From CAILZL01 sp963748005 (GTDB lineage Bacteria > Pseudomonadota > Gammaproteobacteria > Steroidobacterales > Steroidobacteraceae): DNA of 64,000 nucleotides. The stretch is from contig CAVVHH010000002.1 in assembly GCA_963748005.1 (NCBI GenBank), positions 2,666,001-2,730,000 of the forward strand, written 5' to 3'. Both the position numbers and the translations under genes were made by a program. The notes beneath the pieces were generated by a model. It made no database searches. It saw only the letters and a list, made by a program, of their open reading frames with translations, and was not told where the DNA came from. This document shows positions 54,786 to 63,906 of this stretch, in pieces. The stretch's first letter is position 1. Each line of letters starts with the position of its first letter.

Positions 54786-55640
54786 ATGACAGCCAAGATC
54801 GTTGATATTCATCCGCACGTCATCTCCAGGGACACGGTGAAGTATCCCGTTGCGCCTCTGGGCGGTGTTCGCTCCGGATGGTCCGCCACGCGGCCCATCA
54901 CTTTCGAGCAACTGGTTGCAGAGATGGATGAGTCGGGCGTTGCCAAGGCGGCGATTGTTCATTCTTCCACCACGTACGGTCATGACAATTCCTACGTTGC
55001 GGATTGCGTGGCGCAAATGCCGTACCGCTTCACGGGTGTGTATTCCATCGATGTGCTGGCACCCGATGCGGTCAAGACTTTTGATTACTGGCTGACCCGT
55101 GGCATGACCGGCATCCGCCTGTTCACCGGTGGCCACACCAACCAGACCAAGGGCGAATGGCTGGTCGATCCGAAATCATTTCCGGTGTGGGAGCGCGCTG
55201 CCGAGCTCGGCATGACCATTGTGATCCAGACCACGCCTGATGGCCTGCACATGGTGCGCACGCTGGCGCAACGTTTCCCCAAGGTCAGGATCGCGCTCGA
55301 TCATCTGGGACGTCCGGAACTCGAAGACGGTCCACCGTACAGGAATGCCGAAAGCCTGTTCGCGCTGTCCGAATTCAGCAATATCTATCTCAAGGTAACG
55401 CCGACTGCCTGTGCACGCGTGAAGGCTGGCAAGTCCACGCCGGAAACTTTCTTTCCGCAGCTGGTCAGCGCATTCGGCGCCGATCACATTGCCTTCGGCT
55501 CCAACTATCCGGCATCTGAAGGGCCGCTGAAAAAGATCGTGGCCGAAATGAAGGCTTCCCTGAGCAGCCTGTCCGAAGCAGATCAGTCATGGATCATGGG
55601 CAGAACTGCACAGGTTCTGTATCCGGTTCTGGCCGATTGA
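54786..55640 (+). CDS. Amidohydrolase (PDC-hydrolase-like family)
   Basis: A 284-residue TIM-barrel hydrolase with VDIHPHVISRDTVKYP, KAAIVHSSTTYGHD, RIALDHLGRPELEDGPPY and AFGSNYPASEG. The two N-terminal His and the C-terminal region fit metal binding in the LigI-type lactonases. It is a close paralogue of the enzyme at 19.9 kb. Its place between the binding protein and the permease of one TTT system suggests it acts on the imported acid or lactone itself. AGAGG lies 5-10 bases before the ATG. Confidence 0.85.
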   Translation: MTAKIVDIHPHVISRDTVKYPVAPLGGVRSGWSATRPITFEQLVAEMDESGVAKAAIVHSSTTYGHDNSYVADCVAQMPYRFTGVYSIDVLAPDAVKTFDYWLTRGMTGIRLFTGGHTNQTKGEWLVDPKSFPVWERAAELGMTIVIQTTPDGLHMVRTLAQRFPKVRIALDHLGRPELEDGPPYRNAESLFALSEFSNIYLKVTPTACARVKAGKSTPETFFPQLVSAFGADHIAFGSNYPASEGPLKKIVAEMKASLSSLSEADQSWIMGRTAQVLYPVLAD

Positions 55641-55709
55641 AGATTCAAACGTCCCCGGCGCAGCACGCCAGGGGACAGGTTCGTGTTTCACGTTGTTGAG
55701 TAACTGACT

Positions 55710-57761
55710 ATGGATCCATTTGCCGATATCAGCATGCTCGGCGCGGCCGGGCATGCGTTCATGACCCTGATCCAGCTGGATCGCATCGCTTTTCTGTGGG
55801 CCGGAGTGATGGTCGGACTGGTGATCGGTCTGATCCCCGGTATCGGCGGGTTGACCGGCTTTGCATTGCTGGTGCCGTTCACCTTTACCATGGACCCGCT
55901 CGCCGCATTTGCCATGCTGCTGGGCATGCATGCGGTGACCGCGACCTCGGATACCATTCCCTCGATTCTCATCGGTGTGCCTGGTGCGGCTTCATCGCAG
56001 GCCACGGTGCTGGACGGCTTCCAGATGACCAAGAAGGGCGAAGCAGGCAGGGCGCTGAGCGCCAGTTACTGCGCCTCGCTGTTCGGTGGCTTGATCGGCG
56101 CTCTCCTGCTGGCTGTGTCGATTCCGGTGGTCCGGCCGCTGGCCTTGTCGGTGGGCACGCCAGAATTACTGGCCCTTACGATTTTCGGTGTGGCCATGGT
56201 GGCCACGTTGGCCGGCAATGCGCCGCTGCGCGGACTGGTCGCTGCATGCATGGGCATTCTGCTGGGCATGGTGGGCACCAATGTTCAAAGTGGCGAGATA
56301 CGCTGGACGGGTGATCTTGTTTATCTGCGCGAGGGCGTGCCCTTGCTGCCAGTGTTGCTGGGATATTTCGCGCTGCCCGAGCTATGCGATCTGGCCATTC
56401 AGCGCAGCGCACTTGCCGAGAACATCAAGTTCAGCGCAATCAGCGGCATGTTCCAGGGCATTCGCGATTGCATAAAGAACTGGTTCCTCATTGTTCGTTG
56501 CAGTGTCATGGGCGCTGTCCTTGGCGCCGTACCCGGTATTACCGGTTCGGTCGTTGACTGGTTTGCTTATGGCCACGCCCTGCAAACGGAGAAAGGCGCG
56601 AAAGAAACTTTCTCCAAGGGCGATGTGCGCGGTGTGATCGCACCCGAGTCGGCCAACAACGCCAAGGAGGGTGGCATGCTGGTGCCCATGCTGGCCTTCG
56701 GTGTACCCGGCGGCGCAGCCCAGGCGATTCTGCTCGGCGCCCTGATGGTTCACGGCTTCATTCCGGGACCTGACATGCTCACCCGCAATCTCGATGTCAC
56801 CTATACGATGGTGTGGAGCATCGCGCTCGCCAATATTTTTGGCGCGGGTATCTGTTTCCTGCTTAGCGGTCAGTTGGCGAAGATTTCAACGTTGCGCTAC
56901 ACGCTGGTGCTGCCCAGCATCATGGCGATCGTGTTCATCGGTGCCTTCCAGGGTTCGAAGAGCTGGGGCGATCTGTATGTGCTACTGATTGCCGGCGTGG
57001 CCGGCTGGACCATGAAGCGACTGAAGTGGCCACGTCCGCCGTTGATCCTGGGTCTGGTGCTGGGAGTGCTGGTCGAGCGCTACATGGCCATTTCCATTCT
57101 GCGTTACGACTTTGAGTGGTTGTCGCGCCCAGGGGTGATAGTCCTGCTCACCATGTCCTTGCTGGTGATTCTCAGCCCGTTGTACAAGAAGATCCGGCAC
57201 GAAGGCCTGCACGCCTTCGTGCCGCGCAGCACACCTGTTTTTCATGCTGCGGACCTGATGTATGTGATCCTGATTGTCATTGCCGGCTTCATGCTCGTCG
57301 CGGCACAGGAGTGGTCCTTCAACGCGCGTATTGGTCCGACCTCGGTCTGCACTGCACTGATCGTGTTTGCGCTCATCAGTCTGTTCAATCAGCTGTGTTA
57401 CGAGCGTGCACCGGAAGCGCATAACCGCTCCAAGGCGCATATGGGCATTCACATGGACACGTCGTCCGCCGGTGGCGTGCACTTGAGTGCGGTGCTGCTG
57501 CGCTCGGCCACGTTCTTTGGCTGGCTGCTCGCGTTTCTGGCGTCGATGGCGGTGATCGGACTCATTCCGTCCGTGCTGATCCTGATCATCGCCTTCATGC
57601 GACTTGAGGGGCGCGAACCCTGGAGGCTCACTTTGACGTTGGCGGTGGTGGTCACGTCGTTGGTCTACCTCGTGTTCGATCGGGTCATGCTTGTACCCTG
57701 GCCACCGACACTGATGGGTGAGTGGTTCCCCGCGCTTGGTGAATTGATTCCGTCCATGTGA
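55710..57761 (+). CDS. TctA-TctB fusion permease of a tripartite tricarboxylate transporter
   Basis: A 683-residue inner-membrane protein. Residues 1 to about 495 match TctA (PGIGGLTGFALLVPFTFTMD, the GVPGAASSQATVLDG loop, a FGVPGGAAQAILLGALMVHG segment). About 515-683 adds four more helices resembling the small TctB subunit (FHAADLMYVILIVIAGFMLV, VLILIIAFMRLEG). TctA alone is about 500 residues and TctB is normally a separate gene; none is nearby, supporting a fusion. With the Bug protein it imports a carboxylate by proton or sodium gradient. Confidence 0.85.
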   Translation: MDPFADISMLGAAGHAFMTLIQLDRIAFLWAGVMVGLVIGLIPGIGGLTGFALLVPFTFTMDPLAAFAMLLGMHAVTATSDTIPSILIGVPGAASSQATVLDGFQMTKKGEAGRALSASYCASLFGGLIGALLLAVSIPVVRPLALSVGTPELLALTIFGVAMVATLAGNAPLRGLVAACMGILLGMVGTNVQSGEIRWTGDLVYLREGVPLLPVLLGYFALPELCDLAIQRSALAENIKFSAISGMFQGIRDCIKNWFLIVRCSVMGAVLGAVPGITGSVVDWFAYGHALQTEKGAKETFSKGDVRGVIAPESANNAKEGGMLVPMLAFGVPGGAAQAILLGALMVHGFIPGPDMLTRNLDVTYTMVWSIALANIFGAGICFLLSGQLAKISTLRYTLVLPSIMAIVFIGAFQGSKSWGDLYVLLIAGVAGWTMKRLKWPRPPLILGLVLGVLVERYMAISILRYDFEWLSRPGVIVLLTMSLLVILSPLYKKIRHEGLHAFVPRSTPVFHAADLMYVILIVIAGFMLVAAQEWSFNARIGPTSVCTALIVFALISLFNQLCYERAPEAHNRSKAHMGIHMDTSSAGGVHLSAVLLRSATFFGWLLAFLASMAVIGLIPSVLILIIAFMRLEGREPWRLTLTLAVVVTSLVYLVFDRVMLVPWPPTLMGEWFPALGELIPSM

Positions 57762-57773
57762 TGGTGACGTAGC

Positions 57774-57800
57774 GGCGGATCATTGATCCGCCCGTGTTTT
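57774..57800 (+). terminator. Intrinsic terminator after the TctA-TctB gene
   Basis: GGCGGATCA-t-TGATCCGCC is a perfect 9-bp stem, 12 bases after the stop codon, followed by CGTGTTTT. The single-base loop means the real loop will be larger. It lies before the converging binding-protein gene. Confidence 0.65.
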
Positions 57801-57868
57801 GAAAATGTAGAAGGCGGGTTGTGGATAAACCATTCCCATTGGTCATAAACCCGCTGCTGCATGTGCAA

Positions 57869-58900
57869 TCAAAGACGCGGCAGCAGCCGCATCGCGCGTT
57901 GCGCCGGTCCCATGTCCGCTACCTGACCAAACGGCAGCACCTGCTTCTGCAGGCCGAATGCCACGTTGAGCTCCTGCAGGTAGGCCACTCGTTGTGGCGA
58001 TACTCCAACGTCAAGTGCATAAGGCTGGTAGCGCTGAATGAAATTCCAGATCGCTTCGCCTTCAGCGACGCTGTCCTCGCCTGCCGCACGTCGTCGGGCG
58101 TTCAGATACGCGGCTTTGGAGTCGGGTGCCGATATGTAACGGAACAAAGTCGTATAGGCGGCCAGACAGCGCGCCAATTCTTCCGGTTTTTCGCGTATCG
58201 CGCGCACCGATGCATAAGCGGGCTGGTAGGTGTATTCGGGCAACTCATGCCACAGCATACCGTCCTGTAGCACGCGCGCCGCAGCAGGATTGGACATGCC
58301 AGCAGTACCGCTCAATCCCGCATCGACCTTGCCGGTGGCCACGGCTTCGAACACCTGCGCATTGCTGCCCGATGGCACGAAGGTGATGGTCGATGCGTCA
58401 ATGTTCTTCTTGCGCAGCAGCGCCAGCATCAGCGTATGCAGCAGGCCATTGCGCGGGCCGATGCCGACACGTTTTCCGTTGAGGTCGGCAACGCTCTGAA
58501 TGGTGCCGTCCTTCGCATACACGGCCAGTGCGGGCAGCAGCATCGCAGCGCCGACCAGTCGCAACTCCTTGCCCTGCTCAATGGCAGGCAGGAATCCGAC
58601 AAAGGCGGAAATCATGCAGATGTCGGCATCGCCGCTGAGCATGGCTTCCATGGGAGCAGAGATGGTGTTGCTTTCAACCAGTTGCGCGTCGAGCGAAAAC
58701 TGCTGGAAGAATTTGCGATCAACCATCAGTTGCTGCAACGCTGAATTGTCGGCACCCTGGTTGCTGGCGACTCGAACCGCAAAGTGATTGCGCCGCGCCA
58801 GCGCATGCAGTGCCGATGGGACAGCCAACGATGCAGATGCGGCGGCGGTCCCAATCAGGAATCCGCGACGTGTTATGGAATGATCATGGTTCATGTTCAT
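57869..58900 (-). CDS. NMT1/SsuA-type solute-binding protein with Tat signal
   Basis: A 343-residue protein starting with a Tat signal (SITRRGFLIGTAAASASLA). The mature part matches the NMT1/THI5-like, SsuA-type binding fold: RVASNQGADNSALQQLM, MEAMLSGDADICMISAF, DLNGKRVGIGPRNGLLHTLM and VFEAVATGKVDAGLSG. Such proteins feed ABC importers of aromatic sulfonates, nitriles or aromatic acids; no ABC permease or ATPase is present in the window. Tat export implies folding before export. It converges on the TTT permease gene. Confidence 0.8.
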   Translation of the reverse strand: MNMNHDHSITRRGFLIGTAAASASLAVPSALHALARRNHFAVRVASNQGADNSALQQLMVDRKFFQQFSLDAQLVESNTISAPMEAMLSGDADICMISAFVGFLPAIEQGKELRLVGAAMLLPALAVYAKDGTIQSVADLNGKRVGIGPRNGLLHTLMLALLRKKNIDASTITFVPSGSNAQVFEAVATGKVDAGLSGTAGMSNPAAARVLQDGMLWHELPEYTYQPAYASVRAIREKPEELARCLAAYTTLFRYISAPDSKAAYLNARRRAAGEDSVAEGEAIWNFIQRYQPYALDVGVSPQRVAYLQELNVAFGLQKQVLPFGQVADMGPAQRAMRLLPRL

Positions 58901-59026
58901 GGACGTGCGACGGTGTCACTGACAGTGAGTGGCAAAGAGAGCTGCGCGGATCCCATTTTTCTTTGATGATCATGAAGCGTTTCCATCGAGGCTTCTATAC
59001 GCGCAGGATTCTGTTGGCCCAAAAGC

Positions 59027-59052
59027 ATAGCGCCCCTTGCGGGGCGCTATGA
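59027..59052 (-). terminator. Intrinsic terminator after the 59-62 kb TBDT
   Basis: CATAGCGCCCC-gcaa-GGGGCGCTATG on the minus strand is a perfect 11-bp stem with a 4-base loop, followed by CTTTTGG. It begins 18 bases after the receptor stop. Confidence 0.8.
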
Positions 59053-59069
59053 GTATCACTCTTTACACA

Positions 59070-61931
59070 TCAGAGTTTTACACGGACACCAGCTGTCCAG
59101 TAGCGACCGATCGGGTCGTCGCCGACGGCAAAGCCGCCGAATTGACCCGGCTGAGTCTGGGCGCTGTAGAACGCTGCGGGCGGGGGATCCTTGTCGAACA
59201 GGTTCTGCACGTTGAGGAATATTGTAGCCCGGCCACGTTGCTCGAAGAGCTCATAAGACAGGTTCAGGCTCGTATACGCAACCGATGCTACGTCCGGGTT
59301 GACCCAGATGTGATCGGGGCTGTTCTTCATCGTCAAAGCACTGCGCCAGCGTTCCATCACTGCTACCGACAAGCGTTCGGTTGCCTGATAGTTGGCCATG
59401 ATGCTGACTTTGACCTGTGGCGCGGGGTAACGCGCACCCGTCGAGTACGCTACGCCGCCATGATCGAGATCCGGCAGCCCGGGGGTTTCGAAGATGAGGT
59501 GCGGCTGCCAGTTGACGAAGCCGCGCAGCGTCAGGCGACGATCCCACAGCGAACCGGCGTAGTTCATTTCCAGGTCCAGGCCATAGGTCTCGGCCTTGGA
59601 GATGTTGAGGTTCGTGGTGCGCCAGCTGGTCACCGCGTTGCTCGGCAGCTGGTTCGCCGGGGTACGGCTGAAGCCGCCCGGACGCGTCTGCAGCAGACAG
59701 TATGGCGAGGATCCACCGCTGTCGTAACACGCATTCTGCGCGGTGGTGACCGTACCCATTACGCTCGACAATGCGTTGTCGATCACGATGTGGTAGCCAT
59801 CCAGCGCCATGCTGAAGCTGGGGGCAAATGCCGGCCGCCAGACCAGGCCGAGCGTGGTGGTCTTGCCGATTTCTGCCTGCAGGTCGGGATTGCCACCACC
59901 ATAAATGGGCACCGTCGGAGTCTGACCCGTCAGCAGGTCGGTACTGGTCTGCCTGCCCACGGTTTGCGGTGAGAACAGTTCGTCCAGCGTGGGCGCGCGG
60001 ATATCGCGAGAGGCGGTGCCGCGGACCCGGTACTCGTCGGTGATGTGCCAGTCCAGGCCGACCTTCCAGGTTGTGTATTCGCCGCTGGTGCTATAGGAGG
60101 TATAGCGAACTGCGCCGTTGAGGTTGAGTGATTGCGCCGCCGGCGCATCCTTCAGCAGCGGAGCATCAAACTCGTATGCGGCTTCCTTCACATCCTGCGT
60201 CACCTCAGCACGGGGCGTGCTGCCGTTCTGCCAGAGTGTGGTGGTCGACGTGCAGTTGAAGCGCAGGCCGGTGCAGTTCAGCAGGTCGCTGGACAGGGCT
60301 TCGGATGTCGTCCCGTAAGTCAGTCGGCGCCATTCGGCAGACAGTGCCGAGGTGATCGGCCCGGCCCAGGTGGCGAAGGTCTCGCCCGAGATGCTGGCGG
60401 AAACATCGTCGGTGGTCTGACGCGCAACGTTGCTGGTATCGGCGTGGATGTAGGCGATCGCGTCCGCGCTGGCAGAAGTGGGGCCGAAGATGTTCAGTGG
60501 CACACAGCCCGGGTAGAGCCCCGGGTTGGTCAGGGCGACATTACAAACGATCGAGCCGATCGCCAGACCAGTGCTGCCGACGTTGGTTGTGGTGACCTGC
60601 GTCGCATCGAGTGCTGCGTACAGGCGATCATTACGCACGTTGTAGTTCTGGATGGTTTCCTGACGCGTCGAGCCCCTGACATAGGATAGATCCCAGTCGT
60701 AGGCGCCCAGCTCGCCTTCAAGACCGATGTTGAAGAAGTACTGGTCGGCCTGGGTTTCCGGCGCCCGGCGTGGCGCGTTCTTCTCCATGAATTCACTCAT
60801 GCGGAACGTCGTCTGCCCCGCGGTAGTGAGTTGGGTACGATAAGTCTGCGCCAGGAACGGGTTATCGCGGCTGAAGGTAATGTTCTGCAGCTGCAGCGCG
60901 CTGAGGTACTGAATATTCGTTTTCAGGTTGCCGCTGGCCATGGCATAGCCGTGCAGACTGTCCGTGAAATCAAAGTCGAATCGTGCGAATACCTGGTGAC
61001 TCTCGAGTGGCGCCTTGAGCGAATCGTCGTAATACGCGCCATCGCCGCCAATGCGCACAGCGGCAGAGCCGGTTTCAGCGCCGATATTGAACGGGCTCAG
61101 AACACCATTGACACTGAAGAACTGATTGGTCAGCACGCCCGGTCCGTTGGCGTTGTTGACGATCAAGCCGCCGAATGCGGTGTTGCCGAGGCGCACGTTA
61201 TCGACCAGGTAGTACGGCCACTGCGCCGTGCCCAGACCGGTGGCAGCCCATTGGTTGTTCCAAGGCCGGCTGGACCGGTACAACACGCCCTTGTCGTCAC
61301 GATATTCGTAGCTGGCTTCAAAGTGACCGCGCTCGCCGACATTCGTGCCGAACGCGACGCCTGCGTTGAATGCTTCGGCATCGTTGTATTCCGATATGCC
61401 GTACTGGGCGTGCCCCTTGATGCCATTGAAGTTGCGGTCTACAACGAAGTTGATGACGCCGGAAATCGCGTCGGAACCATAGACCGCGGAAACACCGCCG
61501 GTGACCATGTCCACCTTCTGGATCATCATCTGCGGGATCATGTCCACGTCGATGGTGCCATCGGTCAATGTTGGCGGTACCCGGTGACCGTCGAACAGAA
61601 TCAGATTGCGTTGCGCGCCCAGGTTACGCAGATTGAGCTGGTTGGCCGCGCCGTTGCCGCCCTGCGGATTGGGATTGCCGGTCTGGTTGCGCGATCCGGA
61701 AAACACCGGAAGGTTGTTCAGATTGTCGGAGATGGTGGACGGCTGAATGACCTGCATGTCTTCGGTGGCCATCACCGTGACCGGTGTTGGACTGGCGTCG
61801 CCGTTCTTGATGACGCGTGATCCGGTGACGACGACTTCCTCAAGCGCGAGTTCCTGCGCAGGCGCCAACGAAGGCAGTGCAAAGGTGCTGACACCGGCCA
61901 GCAGGAAGAAACCTGGAGCGATACGACTCAT
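59070..61931 (-). CDS. TonB-dependent receptor
   Basis: A 953-residue receptor. The ATG at 61931 is chosen for GAGGGGGGA upstream and the signal peptide that follows (ending LAPAQ); the frame is open for another 126 bases. TonB-box region LALEEVVVTGSRVIKNGDAS, plug LRNLGAQRNLILFDGHRVPP and VDMVTGGVSAVYGSDAISGV, barrel end GRYWTAGVRVKL. It lacks an STN domain. It is a more distant relative of the 40, 48 and 31 kb receptors. The shared regulatory element was not found upstream, so it may be controlled separately. Confidence 0.9.
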   Translation of the reverse strand: MSRIAPGFFLLAGVSTFALPSLAPAQELALEEVVVTGSRVIKNGDASPTPVTVMATEDMQVIQPSTISDNLNNLPVFSGSRNQTGNPNPQGGNGAANQLNLRNLGAQRNLILFDGHRVPPTLTDGTIDVDMIPQMMIQKVDMVTGGVSAVYGSDAISGVINFVVDRNFNGIKGHAQYGISEYNDAEAFNAGVAFGTNVGERGHFEASYEYRDDKGVLYRSSRPWNNQWAATGLGTAQWPYYLVDNVRLGNTAFGGLIVNNANGPGVLTNQFFSVNGVLSPFNIGAETGSAAVRIGGDGAYYDDSLKAPLESHQVFARFDFDFTDSLHGYAMASGNLKTNIQYLSALQLQNITFSRDNPFLAQTYRTQLTTAGQTTFRMSEFMEKNAPRRAPETQADQYFFNIGLEGELGAYDWDLSYVRGSTRQETIQNYNVRNDRLYAALDATQVTTTNVGSTGLAIGSIVCNVALTNPGLYPGCVPLNIFGPTSASADAIAYIHADTSNVARQTTDDVSASISGETFATWAGPITSALSAEWRRLTYGTTSEALSSDLLNCTGLRFNCTSTTTLWQNGSTPRAEVTQDVKEAAYEFDAPLLKDAPAAQSLNLNGAVRYTSYSTSGEYTTWKVGLDWHITDEYRVRGTASRDIRAPTLDELFSPQTVGRQTSTDLLTGQTPTVPIYGGGNPDLQAEIGKTTTLGLVWRPAFAPSFSMALDGYHIVIDNALSSVMGTVTTAQNACYDSGGSSPYCLLQTRPGGFSRTPANQLPSNAVTSWRTTNLNISKAETYGLDLEMNYAGSLWDRRLTLRGFVNWQPHLIFETPGLPDLDHGGVAYSTGARYPAPQVKVSIMANYQATERLSVAVMERWRSALTMKNSPDHIWVNPDVASVAYTSLNLSYELFEQRGRATIFLNVQNLFDKDPPPAAFYSAQTQPGQFGGFAVGDDPIGRYWTAGVRVKL

Positions 61932-62080
61932 TAAAAATCCCCCCTCAACTGAAAATAATCTGGTGCGTCTTCGACACGCCGCGACAAAGAGTCCATAAGT
62001 TGACAATACTGCTCTAAGTTTGCAACAAATGTGCATTCGATGCAGGTGCGAAGCCATTAATTTATTGTTGTAGCCACCCT

Positions 62081-62212
62081 ATGCTGCGCTGCGGCATTGG
62101 CGGTGCGCCGGGCGTGATGACACCACAAAAGGTGCACCATGAATTTCTGTCCTGGGAAACGCAGACGAATGCTGCGCAGTTGCAGCAGGAGTTTATTTCG
62201 GCGAAGAAGTAG
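62081..62212 (+). pseudogene. Possible C-terminal remnant of an unidentified protein
   Basis: One frame reads a protein-like end: CGIGGAPGVMTPQKV followed by HHEFLSWETQTNAAQLQQEF and a charged ISAKK terminus before TAG at 62210. Codon choice is like that of real genes and there is no start codon or ribosome binding site. It ends exactly where an inverted-repeat element begins, as if an insertion or deletion removed the rest. Family not identified. Confidence 0.3.
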
Positions 62213-62352
62213 GAATCTGTTCAAAGTCTCGATCAAGGGATGCAGCGGAAGGCGAAACTGGACAAAAAATGCAGCGTACACGTAGTACGTGAGTATTTTT
62301 TGTCCAGTTTCAACGTGGCGATGCGCCCTTCAGCGAGACTTTGAACAGGTTC
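62213..62352. repeat. MITE-like 140-bp inverted-repeat element
   Basis: Left end GAATCTGTTCAAAGTCTCG (62213-62231) and right end CGAGACTTTGAACAGGTTC (62334-62352) are near-perfect inverted termini. Inside, GAAACTGGACAAAAAATGC and GTATTTTTTGTCCAGTTTC form a second pair around a short centre with TACACGTAGTACGTGAG. The whole element folds into one long hairpin and has no coding capacity, like short non-autonomous elements scattered in many proteobacterial genomes. Confidence 0.75.
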
Positions 62353-62559
62353 TAAGACGGGGCTTATTCAGGCAGAGCGCCGCAGATCAACGGATTACTT
62401 TCTGAGCACCAATGAGAAGGCATGAGCCTGAATGCTGGTGACACGACTCGGCATCTGCAGCGGTAGGGTTCTGTCCTGTTTGTCGATGACGATGGTGATG
62501 AGGATCAGGAGAATCGCTGTGCAGCTTTAACCTGACTACCTCACCACCTCGCAGCAATT
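62353..62559. other. Short intergenic stretch, nothing recognised
   Basis: Between the MITE-like element and the outer-membrane protein stop. No gene, and no clear hairpin. Confidence 0.35.
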
Positions 62560-63213
62560 CTAGTATCGGTACACGAATCCCAGCCTGATCTGATCCAGGG
62601 CCGGGGTGGCGTTGTCCAGTTCCAGCCAGTGTCTTTCGTAGCTAAGACGCATGGTGTAGGCGTAGCTGAAGTCGAATCGCACACCGGCACCAGCCTGGTA
62701 AGTCAAATTATCCGTCGTATGCGTGTTCTGCACGGTGCCACACACGTAGCCATACCACGGATCCCAGTAGCACACGTTGCTCGGTCGGCCTTCCGGGATG
62801 TTGGTGTCGATGAAGCTCCAGCCAATGCCGCCACTGATATACGGAGCGATCGGTCCTCTCATGAGGTTGAGGTTTAGACCGACACGTGGCGTGAACGCCT
62901 CCATGCTGCCGTTGGCGCGTGTCGTAGAGCCGTTTCCGGTCTTCAGGACGGCCGAATAGTCGACACTGTTCCAGTCCATGCCAAACTGTAGCTCCAGCAG
63001 GTCACTGAAACGATAGCCAAAGGTGATGGCCAGCCCGAGGTCGTCGTCGAGCGATAACGTGGAGCCGCCTTTGAAAGTCGCATCCTTGCTGAACTGATAG
63101 TAGATATCGGTGCCAACCTCCCAGCCCGGTTCACGCTCGGCCGCGTTCGCCAAGGTACCGATACACAGCCCACTGGCGATCAGGGCCAGACTGCGCAACA
63201 TCGAAAATTTCAT
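62560..63213 (-). CDS. Outer-membrane beta-barrel protein (OmpA/OmpW-like small porin fold)
   Basis: A 217-residue protein with a signal peptide (LRSLALIASGLCIGTLANAA). Alternating amphipathic strands typical of an eight-stranded barrel follow (GWEVGTDIYYQFSKDATF, LGLAITFGYRFSDLLELQFG, FTPRVGLNLNL, APYISGGIGWSFID, LTYQAGAGVRFDFS) and it ends LGFVYRY with a terminal aromatic residue, the usual outer-membrane assembly signal. A loop holds two Cys in NVCYWDPWYGYVCG. Function unknown; not an energised transporter. Confidence 0.8.
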   Translation of the reverse strand: MKFSMLRSLALIASGLCIGTLANAAEREPGWEVGTDIYYQFSKDATFKGGSTLSLDDDLGLAITFGYRFSDLLELQFGMDWNSVDYSAVLKTGNGSTTRANGSMEAFTPRVGLNLNLMRGPIAPYISGGIGWSFIDTNIPEGRPSNVCYWDPWYGYVCGTVQNTHTTDNLTYQAGAGVRFDFSYAYTMRLSYERHWLELDNATPALDQIRLGFVYRY

Positions 63214-63797
63214 TGCAATCTCCTCATGGTCAGAAACACTGTCCGCTGGACCGCCTGTGCCGGATCCGGATCAGACCCCGGCATGCTGCACTGCCGCGGC
63301 ACCGGCCGCAGTACGTACCAGAGGCAATTTCAACCGGGGGCATCCGGTCAAGGGTGGCGACCGGGTGTCCGTGATCGAGGGGTGATGCGGATGTGGTCGT
63401 GTGATCCTTGCGCGGGGTGGAGATCCATTCTGGTCTGGCTGTGTCCCTTCGGGGTTGGCCCCGGAAAGCGCCATCCAGCGTTGCTCGTCATTCATTTGGA
63501 ACTACCAGACTTCACAACTCGCGCCTTGCCTGGCGCTTTCTGGGACTCCAACGCAACGATGCCATTGGTGTTAACAGGCCCTGGTAAATTCCTGGGCGGC
63601 ACGCTGCTGTTCAGTTTCGGGTTGCGCTCGCCTGGCGGCCAAAGAAGCAGGGTGCAGCTCTGATGCCCGTGCCTTATGAAGGAAAGCCATCAGACATTAC
63701 GCAATGTTAACTTGCCCGGAGCAGCGTCTCGTGGCGGTATATGCCTGTGCTTGCTGGTGTGCAGTTCTTCCCCCTTGCATGCCGGTAGAAGTGGATT
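63214..63797. other. Intergenic region without a convincing gene
   Basis: About 580 bases before an orphan terminator hairpin. A 145-codon plus-strand frame at 63226-63663 is rich in Arg, Gly and Trp, lacks a ribosome binding site and does not look like a protein. A small RNA ending at the hairpin is possible. Confidence 0.35.
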
Positions 63798-63835
63798 GCG
63801 GGACCGCGCTTCGGCGCGGTCCCGCTTTGTTTTGC
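63798..63835 (+). terminator. Strong intrinsic terminator without an upstream plus-strand gene
   Basis: GCGGGACCGCGC-ttcg-GCGCGGTCCCGC is a perfect 12-bp stem with a stable TTCG loop, followed by TTTGTTTT. No plus-strand gene ends near it, which hints at a small RNA transcribed rightward or a lost gene. Confidence 0.75.
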
Positions 63836-63906
63836 AGACCCTATAGGCAAGCCAGATCCCTGTATGCTCATGAATCAGTCGCAATCACAAGCTCAGGAGA
63901 CTCACC

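Noticed and set aside
59037..59972. 311-codon plus-strand frame at the 3' end of a TBDT
   Set aside because: Antisense to the conserved TBDT barrel; it also overlaps the terminator hairpin.
63226..63663. 145-codon plus-strand frame
   Set aside because: No ribosome binding site, unusual Trp/Arg/Gly content, no recognisable motif or signal peptide.
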